A stretch of DNA of 64,000 bases. It comes from Pannonibacter sp. SL95. GTDB lineage: Bacteria > Pseudomonadota > Alphaproteobacteria > Rhizobiales > Stappiaceae. The stretch lies in contig NZ_JAPPRC010000006.1 of the NCBI RefSeq assembly GCF_026672425.1, positions 62,001 to 126,000 on the forward strand. The letters run 5' to 3'. Numbering within the stretch: position 1 is the stretch's first letter; every line of letters starts with the position of its first letter. Positions 1 to 8,560 of this stretch are shown here, in pieces. The position numbers were made by a program, and so were the translations under genes. A model generated the notes under the pieces. The model was not told where the DNA came from. It saw only the letters and a list, made by a program, of their open reading frames with translations, and did no database searches.

Positions 1-1
1 C

Positions 2-1018
2 ATGGACGTCACCCGCCCCTCCCCGGAGGAAGTGGTGCTGAACCTCGCCCCCAACACCGTTGGCCTCACCATTCATGAGGGCGAAGGGCTGCGCATCACG
101 GTGCAGGCAAACGGGCTGGTTCCGCTGCACCGGCTGAAGCAGTGGCTGATGGAGCACCTCGAAGAGCTGCAGCCCGGCACGACCGCCGCCTTGCGCTGGT
201 CCGACGATGACCTGCGCGATGACGAGGTGACTCCGCCCTACTTCCACGAGCTGACGGTGCTGAAGAAGGTGGCGCTCAGCCGCGTCCTCCTCCGCCTCAC
301 CTTCAAGGTGGAGGGGATGGAATGTTTTGGCAGCGACGGGATTCATGTGAAATTGCTGCAGCCGCCGGAAGGCCGCGCCCCTGTCTGGCCCCGGCTTGCC
401 GCCAATGGCGCGCTGATCCTGCCTGAAGGGCCTGACGGGCTGCACATGCGCTACTACACCCTCAAGGAGACCCGGCCCGAAACGGCAGAGATAGACATCG
501 ACGTCGTCCGTCATGCGGGCGGCGCCGTCTCAGACTGGGCCGAGGCCTGCCGTGAAGGCGATGTGATCGGGTTGCTCGGCCCCTCCGGTTTCCAGCACCC
601 GCCGCTCGCAGGCCCGCTGCTGCTTGCCGCCGATGGCACCGGCGCGCCGGCCGTTGCCCGCATGATCGAGGCACTGGCCGCAGACATGGAACGGAAAGGC
701 AATCCCGTTTCCGGCGGCGGACACGTGATCCTCGGGCTCGGCACGGATGAAGAGGCGCTGGCCTATCTTCCCGCCGCCAACGTTGCCCGCCTCGGCCTGA
801 CCGTGCATGGCCTTGTCCCGGAAAGCTTCGATGCGGATCTGGAACAGGCCATCCGCACGGCCTTTGCGCAGAGCAAACCCGCCTTTGCCTGGTTCGCTGG
901 CGAACAGCAGACCGCACAGCGCCTGCGCGCCCTGTTCCGCAAAGACTTCGGCCTCGGCAAGGGCAGCCAGTATGCGATTGCCTACTGGACGAAGGGCAAG
1001 ACCGGGAGGGAGCGGTAG
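2..1018 (+). CDS. Siderophore-interacting protein (FAD-dependent ferric-siderophore reductase), 5' partial
   Basis: This looks like a cytoplasmic flavin reductase that releases iron from imported ferric siderophores with NAD(P)H. Residues 1-60 resemble the end of a DUF2218 domain, which often precedes the SIP module. The FAD-binding region follows, with an RYYT motif near residue 150 and GPSG near 196. The nucleotide-binding SIP domain comes next (LLAADGTGAPA near 208) and the C-terminus has the family's WFAGE segment near 298. The ATG at base 2 is probably internal, because a DUF2218 domain normally has about 30 more residues upstream, so the true start should lie outside the window. The gene ends about 125 bp before the insertion-sequence cluster. 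Family assignment is firm; the siderophore is unknown. Confidence 0.85.
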   Translation: MDVTRPSPEEVVLNLAPNTVGLTIHEGEGLRITVQANGLVPLHRLKQWLMEHLEELQPGTTAALRWSDDDLRDDEVTPPYFHELTVLKKVALSRVLLRLTFKVEGMECFGSDGIHVKLLQPPEGRAPVWPRLAANGALILPEGPDGLHMRYYTLKETRPETAEIDIDVVRHAGGAVSDWAEACREGDVIGLLGPSGFQHPPLAGPLLLAADGTGAPAVARMIEALAADMERKGNPVSGGGHVILGLGTDEEALAYLPAANVARLGLTVHGLVPESFDADLEQAIRTAFAQSKPAFAWFAGEQQTAQRLRALFRKDFGLGKGSQYAIAYWTKGKTGRER

Positions 1019-1143
1019 GTCGCTGGCATCATACGGCGGAAGAGGCTGTGAGCTGCCTCACCATCCTCATCCGGACGGAGCGAAGCGGAGATCCGCGACC
1101 GGTGAGCCCAAGCCTCTCGGTCAAAACCCATTGAAACAGCATC

Positions 1144-1208
1144 GGTAATCCCCCCGGCAATTAACGGGCTTCAAAAGTAGAATTTTCTCTGGCTTTATGA
1201 TCGAGGAG
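1144..1208. repeat. Left end of IS3 copy I
   Basis: This is the left terminal region of copy I, beginning GGTAATCCCCCCGGCAATTA. It recurs in inverted orientation at 2379-2443, with 63 of 65 bases identical (the differences are near 1190 and 1193). It also matches the element's own right end (2338-2378) in the first 13 bases and in the TAACGGG and AGTAGAATT blocks. Confidence 0.85.
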
Positions 1209-1214
1209 ATTTTG

Positions 1215-1477
1215 ATGAAGCGAGCAGATTTAGCGAACCGCAGATATTGGCCATCCTGCGCCAGGCGGAAGGTGGTGTTCCAGTTCCTGAGCTATGCCGG
1301 GAGCACGGGATGAGCACGGCCTCATTTTACAAATGGCGGGCCAAGTATGGGGGCATGGACGCCTCGATGATCAGCCAGATGAAGGCTCTGGAAGACGAGA
1401 ACCGTCGACTGAAGAAGATGTATGCGGAGATGAGCATGCAGGCCGAACTGCTCAAAGAGGCTATGGGAAAAAAGTGA
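1215..1477 (+). pseudogene. IS3-family transposase OrfA, frameshifted
   Basis: OrfA is the DNA-binding half of the transposase. From 1247 the frame encodes a helix-turn-helix (PVPELCREHGMSTASFYKW) and a leucine-zipper-like tail (KALEDENRRLKKMYAEM), ending at 1477. The natural start is the ATG at 1215, but that frame runs off into nonsense. Adding one A after 1223 would restore MKRSRFSEPQILAIL, the usual start of these proteins, so a single-base deletion is inferred. The A6G run at 1468-1474 is where IS3 elements shift by -1 into orfB. Confidence 0.8.
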
Positions 1478-2339
1478 CGCGGCCATCTCAACGCCGGGAG
1501 ATGGCCGGGAAAGCAGTGGCGTTGCGAGGGGTGAGTATTGCGCTCGCCTGCAGCACCTTCGAAGTCCGCGAGACCTGCTACCGTTACAGCGCTAAGCTGA
1601 ACGAGGAGAACGAACAGATCGCCGATCTCCTCATCGGGCTGACGCGGGCAAAGAAGAGCTGGGGCTTCGGCCTGTGCTTCCTTTACCTGCGCAATGTCCG
1701 GAGGCACTTGTGGAATCACAAACGGGTCTACCGGATATACCGCGATCTGGAATTGAACCTGCGGAGTGAGCCATTGAGACGCCATTGGTTCAAGTCCAAT
1801 GGCGAACGCCAAGAAAGCGCTTGAAGCGGGACAAACCCGATACGCTGGCCGTCCCGGATCAACCGAACATGGTTTGGTCGATGGACTTCATGGCAGACCG
1901 CCTGGAGGACGGCAGGCAGTTTCGGCTGCTGAATGTGCTGGATGACTTCAACCGCGAGGGGCTCGGCATCGAGGTGAACTTTTCGCTACCGGCTGAACGC
2001 GTGATCCGTAGCTTGAACCAGATCATCGAATGGCGCGGCAAGCCATACGCCATTCGGGTGGACAACGGCCCGGAGTATGTCAGCGGCAAGCTCATGGAAT
2101 GGGCAGAGAAACAAGGGATTGCCTTGAACCACATCCAGCCCGGAAAGCCGCAACAGAATGCCTATGTCGAGCGCTATAACCGCACCGTCCGGCATGAATG
2201 GCTCGACCAGAACATCATCGAAAGCATCGAGGAGCCACAGGAATTCGCCACACAGTGGCTATGGACCTACAACAACCAACGGCCCAATATGGGAATTGGC
2301 GGCATCACACCCGCACAAAAACTGAAACTGGCTGCGTGA
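1474..2339 (+). pseudogene. IS3-family transposase OrfB (DDE integrase), interrupted
   Basis: OrfB supplies the rve-type integrase catalytic core. The first part (1474 to about 1764) carries the N-terminal region, and the second part (about 1809-2339) carries the catalytic residues: Asp in [11 protein letters not shown], Asp in [12 protein letters not shown] and Glu in [12 protein letters not shown]. The two parts lie in different frames. About 38-44 extra bases between LELNLR and [10 protein letters not shown] cause the shift and include a 9-bp inverted repeat (CGCCATTGG at 1780-1788, CCAATGGCG at 1796-1804). The gene cannot encode a full transposase. Confidence 0.85.
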
Positions 2340-2378
2340 ATTCTACTGCAGAGCCCCGTTAAAAACGGGGGGATTACC
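2338..2378. repeat. Right inverted repeat of IS3 copy I
   Basis: Read inward on the minus strand this begins GGTAATCCCCCCG, continues through TAACGGG and reaches AGTAGAATT, matching blocks of the left end. It starts just before the orfB stop codon, as is usual for IS3 elements. Confidence 0.75.
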
Positions 2379-2443
2379 CTCCTCGATCATAAAACCCGAG
2401 AAAATTCTACTTTTGAAGCCCGTTAATTGCCGGGGGGATTACC
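2379..2443 (-). repeat. Inverted fragment of an IS3 left end
   Basis: This 65-bp block is the reverse complement of 1144-1208 with two mismatches and directly abuts the right end of copy I. It looks like the stump of a second copy of the same element in opposite orientation, left after deletion or a one-ended rearrangement. It cuts into the orfA of a different IS3-type element at 2444. Confidence 0.8.
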
Positions 2444-2722
2444 GGACGAGGCGGACCATACATTTTTTGACAGAAGCTCGCGAAGTGCCGAGGCTTCCAG
2501 CATCTGGTCGGCGAGCAGCTTCTTCAACTTCGCGTTCTCGTCTTCCAGGGCCTTCAGGCGTTTGGCGTCGGACACGTCCATGCCGCCATACTTCGCCTTC
2601 CAGTTATACAGCGTCGCCTCCGAAACCCCGTGCTTGCGGGCCAGGTCGCCCGCCTTCGCACCCGACTCGTGCTCGCGCAGAACCGCGATGATCTGATCTT
2701 CCGTGAACCGCTTCCGCTTCAT
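2444..2722 (-). pseudogene. IS3-family transposase OrfA, 3' truncated
   Basis: The protein starts MKRKRFTEDQIIAVLREHES and contains a helix-turn-helix (DLARKHGVSEATLYNWKAKYGGMD) and a zipper-like segment (AKRLKALEDENAKLKKLLADQ), both typical of IS3-family OrfA. The ATG at 2722 follows an AAGGACGGA ribosome-binding sequence on the minus strand. After LLSK an A-rich run marks the normal frameshift site, and the frame then continues into foreign sequence from the inverted IS3 end. The orfB partner is missing, so the gene cannot support transposition alone. Confidence 0.8.
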
Positions 2723-2752
2723 CTGTCCGTCCTTCAATCGAGGCCGGCAGCG
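2444..2752 (-). mobile_element. Remnant of a second IS3-family element
   Basis: Only orfA and a short upstream stretch remain. The 3' side is cut by the inverted IS3 end at 2443 and the 5' side by the IS1380-type element at 2753. Its OrfA differs clearly from that of copy I, so it belongs to a different IS. Where this remnant ends and host sequence begins between 2723 and 2752 cannot be told from the window. Confidence 0.7.
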
Positions 2753-2772
2753 CTAGCCCGTCTTATGCATGA
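2753..2772. repeat. IS1380 left end: CTAG target copy plus inverted repeat
   Basis: CTAG (2753-2756) is followed by the terminal sequence CCCGTCTTATGCATGA. The same 20 bases occur in reverse complement at 4352-4371. A 4-bp duplication fits the IS1380 family. Confidence 0.85.
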
Positions 2773-4367
2773 GCTGTCCGGTTTTCTGGACGGCATTGCC
2801 GGGACATGTGGTACCGTTGCGTCTGTTTCACCGCGGTTCAGATGGGACTTTGTGGCACGCGTTTGATGTTGAAGGGTGTGGGCTCTTGGGGCATCGGTGC
2901 CCCGGCCTTTATGGCGCGGCCGGCTGCAAGGCGCTGGCGAGGTGGCGGATGATCCCGGCCTCGGGGCATGCGGCGGCGAAGGCGATGCGGATGCGCGAGG
3001 CGGTTTCGGTGATGCGGGCGCCGAGCTTGAGGAGGCGCAGCCTGAGCGTGGCGAACTCGGCCTTGTGCAGGCAATCTGTCGCGGGCACGGCGTCGCGCAT
3101 CGTGAGCATCAGCCAGTAGGCGGCGGTGTGCAGGATGAGGCGGACCTGGTTGGTGATCGGCGAGCGGCAGGAGGTCCGGTCGGAGGCAAGCTGGCTCTTG
3201 TGCATCTTGATCAGGTTCTCGGCCTGACCGCGGGCGCAGTAGATGACGTCGTAGATGTGCCCGGCGGAGCCCTCACCAAGGTTGGTGACGACGAACCGGC
3301 AGTCGAGGCCCATCGTCGTCGCTTCGATGCGGGCGCAGACGCGGCGTTCCACCTTCCAGGATTTTGCTCCGTATCGGGTTTCGGCGTAGCCACGCAGCAC
3401 CGGTTTCTGTTCGAGGGCGCGGCGGGTACGGATATCGTCAGCGGTCTCCTCGACGAGACGCTTGAGAACCTTGTTGCCGGCGAAGCCGAACAGATAGTCG
3501 ATGCCGTTCTTCTCGCACCATTGCATGACTTCCGCCCGGCCATAATGGCTGTCGCCGCGGATCAGGATGCGGGTTGTCGGCCACACGCGCCGGATCATCC
3601 GGACGAGGCGGCGCAAATGAGCGCGGATCTCCTTGCCCGCCGGTGTCTTACCGGGACGCAGGATCATGGCGACGGGCCTGCCCGTGGCGGCGTCGTATAT
3701 GTGGATCGGCAGGAAGCAGCGCTCGTCGTGGTGGGCATTGAAGAGCGAGAGCTGCTGATGGCCCTGAACGACATCCACCGTGCCGTCGATGGCGAGGGTG
3801 ATGCTTTCCGGCGGCACGGCATAGCTCGACAGCCACAGATCGACCAGCACCCGACCCAGGCGGATGACGGTCCTGAGGCCGGGCAGGTTTTCCAGCCGCG
3901 AGCAGGTCGGTTGCGAGGCCAGATCCAGCCCGCTGTCGGGCAAGCGTCCGCAGGCGAGCTTGAAGGCTGGATCGAAACGAAGCCGGTCGAGATCGTTGGC
4001 ATCTTCATAGCCGCAGGCGATGGCGAAGATGCGGGCGCGCAAAATGTCGGCCATGGCATGCGTCACCCGCCTCGGATCACGCGGATCACGGCGGCAAGCC
4101 TGTCGGCCAGTTGCAGACGCCGCTCGGCCGCCGCCAGCAGCATGACGCCGCCGTCCGAGGTGATACGCCCACCGTCAAACACGGCGGTGACTTTCTTGGC
4201 GCAGACGGCTGGAAAAGAAAACGGCAGAAACGTATCGCCGGTCATGGCGGGTGTGGCACGGGCGGTGGGATTGCGAGGATTGGCTTCGACAACCAAATCC
4301 TACGCCAAATCAGTCTCTTAAGCTACATCCGCCAACCTTTTACACGCCGCGTCATGCATAAGACGGG
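2757..4367 (-). mobile_element. IS1380-family insertion sequence
   Basis: This 1,611-bp element has perfect 16-bp terminal inverted repeats (CCCGTCTTATGCATGA) and is flanked by CTAG duplications at 2753-2756 and 4368-4371. It carries one transposase gene on the minus strand, with a frameshift. Length, end structure and protein all fit IS1380. Its target was CTAG at the junction between the IS3 remnant and the ynjB-like signal peptide, so it arrived after that junction existed. Confidence 0.9.
2909..4245 (-). pseudogene. IS1380-family transposase, frameshifted
   Basis: This is a DDE-type transposase of IS1380/DUF4277-like elements. The N-terminal part (4245 to about 4090) reads MTGDTFLPFSFPAV then FDGGRITSDGGVMLL. 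The main part (about 4085 to 2909) contains DILRARIFAIACGYEDANDLD, LAIDGTVDVVQGHQQ, IRGDSHYGRAE and the C-terminal RGQAENLIKMHKSQ block. The frames disagree around 4073-4090, where cggatcacg occurs twice in tandem. Restoring a repeat unit would give the expected VIRDPRDPRRVTH. Loss of a 7-bp unit is the simplest inferred cause. As written the element is probably immobile on its own. Confidence 0.85.
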
Positions 4368-4371
4368 CTAG
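4352..4371. repeat. IS1380 right end: inverted repeat plus CTAG target copy
   Basis: TCATGCATAAGACGGG (4352-4367) is the exact reverse complement of 2757-2772 and is followed by the second CTAG. The last base of CTAG begins the GTC codon of the interrupted ynjB signal peptide. Confidence 0.85.
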
Positions 4372-5549
4372 TCGCGGTTCTGGCGACAGGCCCAAGCCTC
4401 GCGGCCGAACCAGCAGACTGGGCCGGCATCAAGGATGCAGCAAAAGGCCAGACGGTGTACTTCCACGCCTGGGGCGGCGAGCCGCGCATCAACGCCTACA
4501 TCGACTGGGTCGCCGGCGAGCTGAAGCAGCAGTATGGCGTGACACTGGAACACGTGAAGGTCGATGACACCGCCAATGTGGTCGCGCGGGTACTGGCCGA
4601 GAAGACCGCCGGCAAGACCAGCGGCGGCGCGGTTGATCTCGTCTGGATCAACGGCGAGAACTTCGCGGCCATGAAGCGCGAAGGCCTGCTGCAGGCTGAG
4701 GCCTGGGCTGAACGCCTGCCGAACTGGGCGCTGGTCGATGTCGAGGGCAAGCCGACGGTGCGCAAGGATTTCACCGTCGCCACCGATGGCCTCGAAAGCC
4801 CCTGGGGCATGGCGAAGCTGGTGTTCATGCACGACAGCGCAAGACTGGCCGAACCCCCGGCCTCACTTCAGGCGCTGGCCGAGTTTGCCAAGGCGAACCC
4901 GGGACGCTTCACCTATCCGCAGCCGCCCAACTTCCATGGCTCGACCTTCCTGAAACAGGCCTTGAGCGATCTGATCGACGACCGCGAAAAGCTGGCCCGT
5001 CCGGTCGACCCGGCGCGGTTTGAGGCCGATACGGCCGCGCTCTTCGCCTGGCTCGATGCCCTCCACCCGAACCTCTGGCGCGGCGGCAAGGCCTTCCCGC
5101 AGTCCGTCGCGGCTCTCTGGCAGCTGCTGGCCGATGGCGAGGTCGATATCGCCTTCAGCTTCAACCCCGGCGACGCCTCGGCCGCGATCGCCGCAGGTGA
5201 GCTGCCGGATACAGTCCGCAGTTTCGTGTTTGCTGGCGGCACCATCGGCAACAGCCATTTCGTCGCCATTCCCTTCAATGCCAACGCTCCGGCAGCTGCC
5301 AAGGTGCTCGCCAATTTCCTGCTGTCGCCCGAAGCGCAGGCCCGCAAGGAAGATCCGGCGATCTGGGGCGATCCGACGGTGCTGAATGTCGCCGCGCTTG
5401 CCGACGCCGACAAGGCACGCTTCGCCGCCATTGATCTTGGGAAGGCCGGACTGTCTCCGTCCGCCCTCGGCCCGACGCTCCCCGAACCGCATCCGAGCTG
5501 GATGGAGGCGCTGGAGGCCGCCTGGGCCAAACGCTATGGTGCCCAGTAA
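4371..5549 (+). pseudogene. ynjB: YnjB-like ABC transporter substrate-binding protein, start removed by IS insertion
   Basis: The product is the periplasmic binding protein of the YnjBCD importer, whose substrate is not established. The frame enters from the IS end as VAVLATGPSLAAEPADW, the second half of a signal peptide with its cleavage site. The mature protein follows (VYFHAWGGEPRINAYIDW, then VDLVWINGENFAAMKREGLL, FAWLDALHPNLWRGGKAFPQS and a C-terminal MEALEAAWAKRYGAQ). Upstream in the same frame there is a TAA at 4359 within the IS and no start codon between it and CTAG. The first candidate start is the GTG at 4455, which would drop export and the mature N-terminus. The gene is therefore probably non-functional, although about 95% of the mature protein is intact. 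Confidence 0.85.
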
Positions 5550-5640
5550 GCGCCAACGGGAGTGCCTTGAGTGATGAGCCCCCATGCCCAGGTTCGCGTC
5601 CAGTCCATGGTCATGAGCCAGCCGCAATGAGGTCGACCGG

Positions 5641-7347
5641 ATGAGCCGGCCATGGCTGCGCCCGGCCGCCCTCGCCACTGCGCTGGTTCTGGTCGTGCCG
5701 GTTGCGGCCGGACTGATCGGCACGGCCTTGCCGGCCTTGGGATATCTGCCATCAGCCGGAGCCGCCAGCGCCTCGCTGGATCCTGTCAAGGCGCTGCTGG
5801 ACGCCCCCGGCCTCGGCCGTTCCATTCTCCTCAGTCTGGGCACCGGCCTTGCCGCAACGCTTGTCTCGCTGCTGCTGGTCATGCTGCTTCTCGCCGGCTG
5901 GCTGGACAGTGCGGCGTTTCGCTGGCTCCGCCGCCTGCTGGCGCCGCTGCTCTCGGTCCCGCATGCCGCTGCTGCGCTTGGTCTGGCACTGGTGATCGCG
6001 CCCTCTGGGTTTCTGGTCCGTCTGGTCGCGCCGCTCAGCCCGGCGTTGTCTCGCCCGCCCGACTGGCTGATCCTGCAGGATCCCTTTGGCCTGACACTGA
6101 CGCTCGGTCTCGTCCTCAAGGAGGTCCCCTTCCTCCTGCTGATGGCCCTGGCGGCGCTGCATCAGATTGACCTGCGCCCGCGGCTGCAGCTCGCAGAAAG
6201 CTTCGGCTATGGCCGCATTGCCGCCTTTGGGCATACGGTCGCGCCTCTGCTCTACCGGCAACTCCGGCTGCCCGTCCTTGCGGTGCTTGCCTTCTCAACC
6301 TCGGTCGTCGACATGGCGCTGGTGCTCGGTCCAAGCCTTCCGGCAACGCTTGCCGTCCGGGTCGTGGGCTGGATGGGCGATCCGGATCTGGCCATCCGCA
6401 TGAAAGGCGCCGCCGGAGCGCTGCTTCAGCTGTCCGTCAGCGCCGCAGCCCTTCTGGTCTGGTTTGCCGGCGAACGTGCTCTCCGTCTGGTCTGGAGGTC
6501 ACAGGCCATACGCGGCCACCGTCTTGCCCGTGATCGCATCGCCAGCCGCACCGGTCTCGGTGTCCTGCTGGGGCTGGTCGTCCTCGCGGTTCTCGGTCTC
6601 TCCGTCCTGACCCTCTGGTCCCTGGCCACCGCCTGGCGCTATCCTGACCTTCTGCCGTCCAGCCTGACACTCAGGCACTGGCTTCAGTCCGGTCCCGATC
6701 TCACCGGGCTGATCGCGACCACCCTTGCCATCGGTCTTGCCGTCAGTCTGACTGCCGCCGCTCTGGTCACGGCCCTGTTGCAGGAGCGGGTTCAGGGGCA
6801 GGGCGGGGGCGGTGCCGGTCTTGATACCTGGCTGCTGGATGGCCTCGCCTTCGTGCCGCTTCTGGTCCCCCAGGTGGCCTTCCTGTTCGGCCTGCAGGTG
6901 CTGTTCCTGCAGGCCGGTCTTGATGGCAGCCTGTTTGGGGTGGCTTTGTCGCATTTTGTCTTCGTTTTGCCCTATATTCTCCTGTCGCTGCGCGGGCCCT
7001 GGGGCGCGCTCGATCCGCGCTACCGGCAGGTCGCCCTCTCCCTCGGCGCATCGGAGCAAAGGGTATTCTGGCGCATCCGCCTGCCTCTCATGCTTCCCGC
7101 CATCCTGACAGCCGTTGCGCTCGGCCTTGCGATTTCCGTCAGCCAGTACCTGCCGACCTTGCTGATCGGCGGCGGCCGGGTCACGACCGTAACGACCGAG
7201 GCCGTTGCCCTGGCAAGTGGCGGCAGCCGGCCGCTTATCGCCGTTCATGCCCTGGCGCAGATCCTGCTGCCTTTCGCCGGCTTCGCTCTGGCCGCTGCGC
7301 TGTCCCGCCTGCTGCTGCCGCGCCTGTTCCCCCGGAGGTCGTCCTGA
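5641..7347 (+). CDS. ynjC: YnjC-like ABC transporter permease (fused double permease)
   Basis: This is an inner-membrane permease of 568 residues made of two BPD-transp-1 modules in one chain, as in YnjC and ThiP-like proteins. The first module ends around residue 285 and includes the cytoplasmic loop AESFGYGRIAAFGHTVAPLL, an EAA-like coupling motif. The second module carries SLGASEQRVFWRIRLPLMLPAIL near residues 465-485. Ten to twelve hydrophobic spans alternate with short loops. It is separated from ynjB by 91 bp and overlaps ynjD by one base (TGATG), so translation of the two is probably coupled. The gene looks intact, but its usual upstream promoter and partner gene were disrupted. Confidence 0.85.
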   Translation: MSRPWLRPAALATALVLVVPVAAGLIGTALPALGYLPSAGAASASLDPVKALLDAPGLGRSILLSLGTGLAATLVSLLLVMLLLAGWLDSAAFRWLRRLLAPLLSVPHAAAALGLALVIAPSGFLVRLVAPLSPALSRPPDWLILQDPFGLTLTLGLVLKEVPFLLLMALAALHQIDLRPRLQLAESFGYGRIAAFGHTVAPLLYRQLRLPVLAVLAFSTSVVDMALVLGPSLPATLAVRVVGWMGDPDLAIRMKGAAGALLQLSVSAAALLVWFAGERALRLVWRSQAIRGHRLARDRIASRTGLGVLLGLVVLAVLGLSVLTLWSLATAWRYPDLLPSSLTLRHWLQSGPDLTGLIATTLAIGLAVSLTAAALVTALLQERVQGQGGGGAGLDTWLLDGLAFVPLLVPQVAFLFGLQVLFLQAGLDGSLFGVALSHFVFVLPYILLSLRGPWGALDPRYRQVALSLGASEQRVFWRIRLPLMLPAILTAVALGLAISVSQYLPTLLIGGGRVTTVTTEAVALASGGSRPLIAVHALAQILLPFAGFALAAALSRLLLPRLFPRRSS

Positions 7348-8030
7348 TGCATCCCGATCCGAAGTCCGGCCTGCACCTTTGCGGTCTCAATCTCCGCCTC
7401 GACGGCCAGCTTCTCGCCGCCCTCGACGCCAAGGTTGCTCAAGGCGAAGTGCTGACGGTCATGGGGGCATCGGGCAGCGGAAAGTCCAGTCTTCTGGCCG
7501 CGCTCGCCGGCTTCCTCGCCCCTCCATTCACGATCGAAGGCCGGATTGTTCTGGCTGGCCGCGATGTCACCTATCTCCCGCCGCAGGCCCGGCGCATGGG
7601 GCTGATGTTCCAGCAACCCTTGCTGTTTCCGCATATGAGCGTCGGGGAAAACCTGCTGTTTGCGCTGCCCGCCGGTGGCTCATCCGGTGAGCGTCGGCGC
7701 AAGATCGAGCAGGCGCTGGCAGATGCAGATCTTGAAGGATTTGCCGCCCGAGATCCGCAGACCCTGTCGGGTGGCCAGCAGTCCCGTGTTGCGCTGGTTC
7801 GGGTTCTCCTCGCCGAGCCGCTGGCGCTCCTGCTCGACGAGCCCTTTGCGGCGCTCGACACCGCTCTGCGGTCCGCGATGCGCGATCTCGTCTTTGCAGC
7901 AGCCCGAAAGGCCGGGCTGCCAGTCGTCCTCGTCACGCATGACCGTGCAGACGCTGAGGCCGCCGTCGGTCAGATCCTGCAGCTCGATGCAGCGGCGCCT
8001 TACTCCGAGGCGTCTGCCGGTTCGGCCTGA
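7347..8030 (+). CDS. ynjD: YnjD-like ABC transporter ATP-binding protein
   Basis: This 227-residue ATPase would power the YnjBC importer. It shows Walker A (GASGSGKSS near residue 36), Q-loop ([13 protein letters not shown]), signature [16 protein letters not shown], Walker [14 protein letters not shown] and the switch histidine in [10 protein letters not shown]. It lacks a C-terminal regulatory domain, as is normal for YnjD. The start overlaps the ynjC stop by one base. Its last 31 bases overlap the 3' end of the convergent bacterioferritin gene. Confidence 0.88.
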   Translation: MHPDPKSGLHLCGLNLRLDGQLLAALDAKVAQGEVLTVMGASGSGKSSLLAALAGFLAPPFTIEGRIVLAGRDVTYLPPQARRMGLMFQQPLLFPHMSVGENLLFALPAGGSSGERRRKIEQALADADLEGFAARDPQTLSGGQQSRVALVRVLLAEPLALLLDEPFAALDTALRSAMRDLVFAAARKAGLPVVLVTHDRADAEAAVGQILQLDAAAPYSEASAGSA

Positions 8031-8485
8031 AGCATGCCGTAGCGCTCGATGCCGATCCGGGCGATCAGCTCCAGCTGCGACTCGAGGAAGTCGATATGGC
8101 CTTCTTCGTCCGCCATCAGCGTTTCGAACAGCTTCATCGTCACATAGTCACCCGCTTCCAGGCAGACTTCGCGCGCTTCCTTGTAGAGCGCACGGGCGGA
8201 GTATTCGCCCGCGAGATCGCATTCGATCACTTCCTTCAGCGATTGGCCGATGCGCAAGGGATCCAGTGTCTGGAGGTTCGGGAGGCCTTCCAGGAAGATG
8301 ATGCGATCGATCAGCTTATCGGCATGCTGCATCTCTTCGATGGACTCTTCGCGCTCCTTTTTTGCGAGCTTGGTAAAGCCCCAGTCGTCGAGCAGACGAT
8401 TGTGCAGCCAGTACTGATTGACTGCAGTCAATTCGTGACGGAGCGCACGGTTGAGATACTCGATGACCTTCTTGTCACCTTTCAT
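8000..8485 (-). CDS. bfr: Bacterioferritin
   Basis: This is a 24-mer iron-storage protein with a ferroxidase centre in each subunit and haem at subunit interfaces. The 161-residue chain ([20 protein letters not shown]) has the standard length. The di-iron ligands E18, E51, H54, E94, E127 and H130 are all present, and M52 (EEMQHAD) is the haem-ligand methionine, so this is a true haem-type Bfr. The ATG at 8485 follows a GGGAGACAAAGCC-like ribosome-binding stretch; an upstream in-frame extension lacks homology. It lies 75 bp downstream of bfd on the same strand, the usual storage/release pairing. Confidence 0.93.
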   Translation of the reverse strand: MKGDKKVIEYLNRALRHELTAVNQYWLHNRLLDDWGFTKLAKKEREESIEEMQHADKLIDRIIFLEGLPNLQTLDPLRIGQSLKEVIECDLAGEYSARALYKEAREVCLEAGDYVTMKLFETLMADEEGHIDFLESQLELIARIGIERYGMLQAEPADASE

Positions 8486-8560
8486 GGCTTTGTCTCCCTC
8501 GTTTCCTGTCGTTTGTAGGCGCAACCAAGCGGTTTGCCCAGTGCGGCCGGGCGCTTACGT

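Larger units (their letters stand above)
1144..2378 (+). mobile_element. IS3-family insertion sequence, copy I (decayed)
   Basis: The element is about 1.23 kb, bounded by related inverted ends that both begin GGTAATCCCCCC when read inward. It carries an orfA/orfB transposase pair of the IS3 type, with an A6G slippery run at 1468-1474 at the orfA/orfB overlap. Both reading frames are broken: one base is missing early in orfA and a short insertion interrupts orfB. The flanks show no matching target duplication (catc on the left, ctcc or ggac on the right), so the ends have probably been rearranged. Being inactive, it would need transposase from another copy to move. Confidence 0.85.

Noticed and set aside
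2876-4321. A 481-codon plus-strand frame over the IS1380 transposase
   Set aside because: It is a shadow of the transposase; motifs on the minus strand (RGDSHYG, GQAENLIKMHKS) fix the real coding strand.
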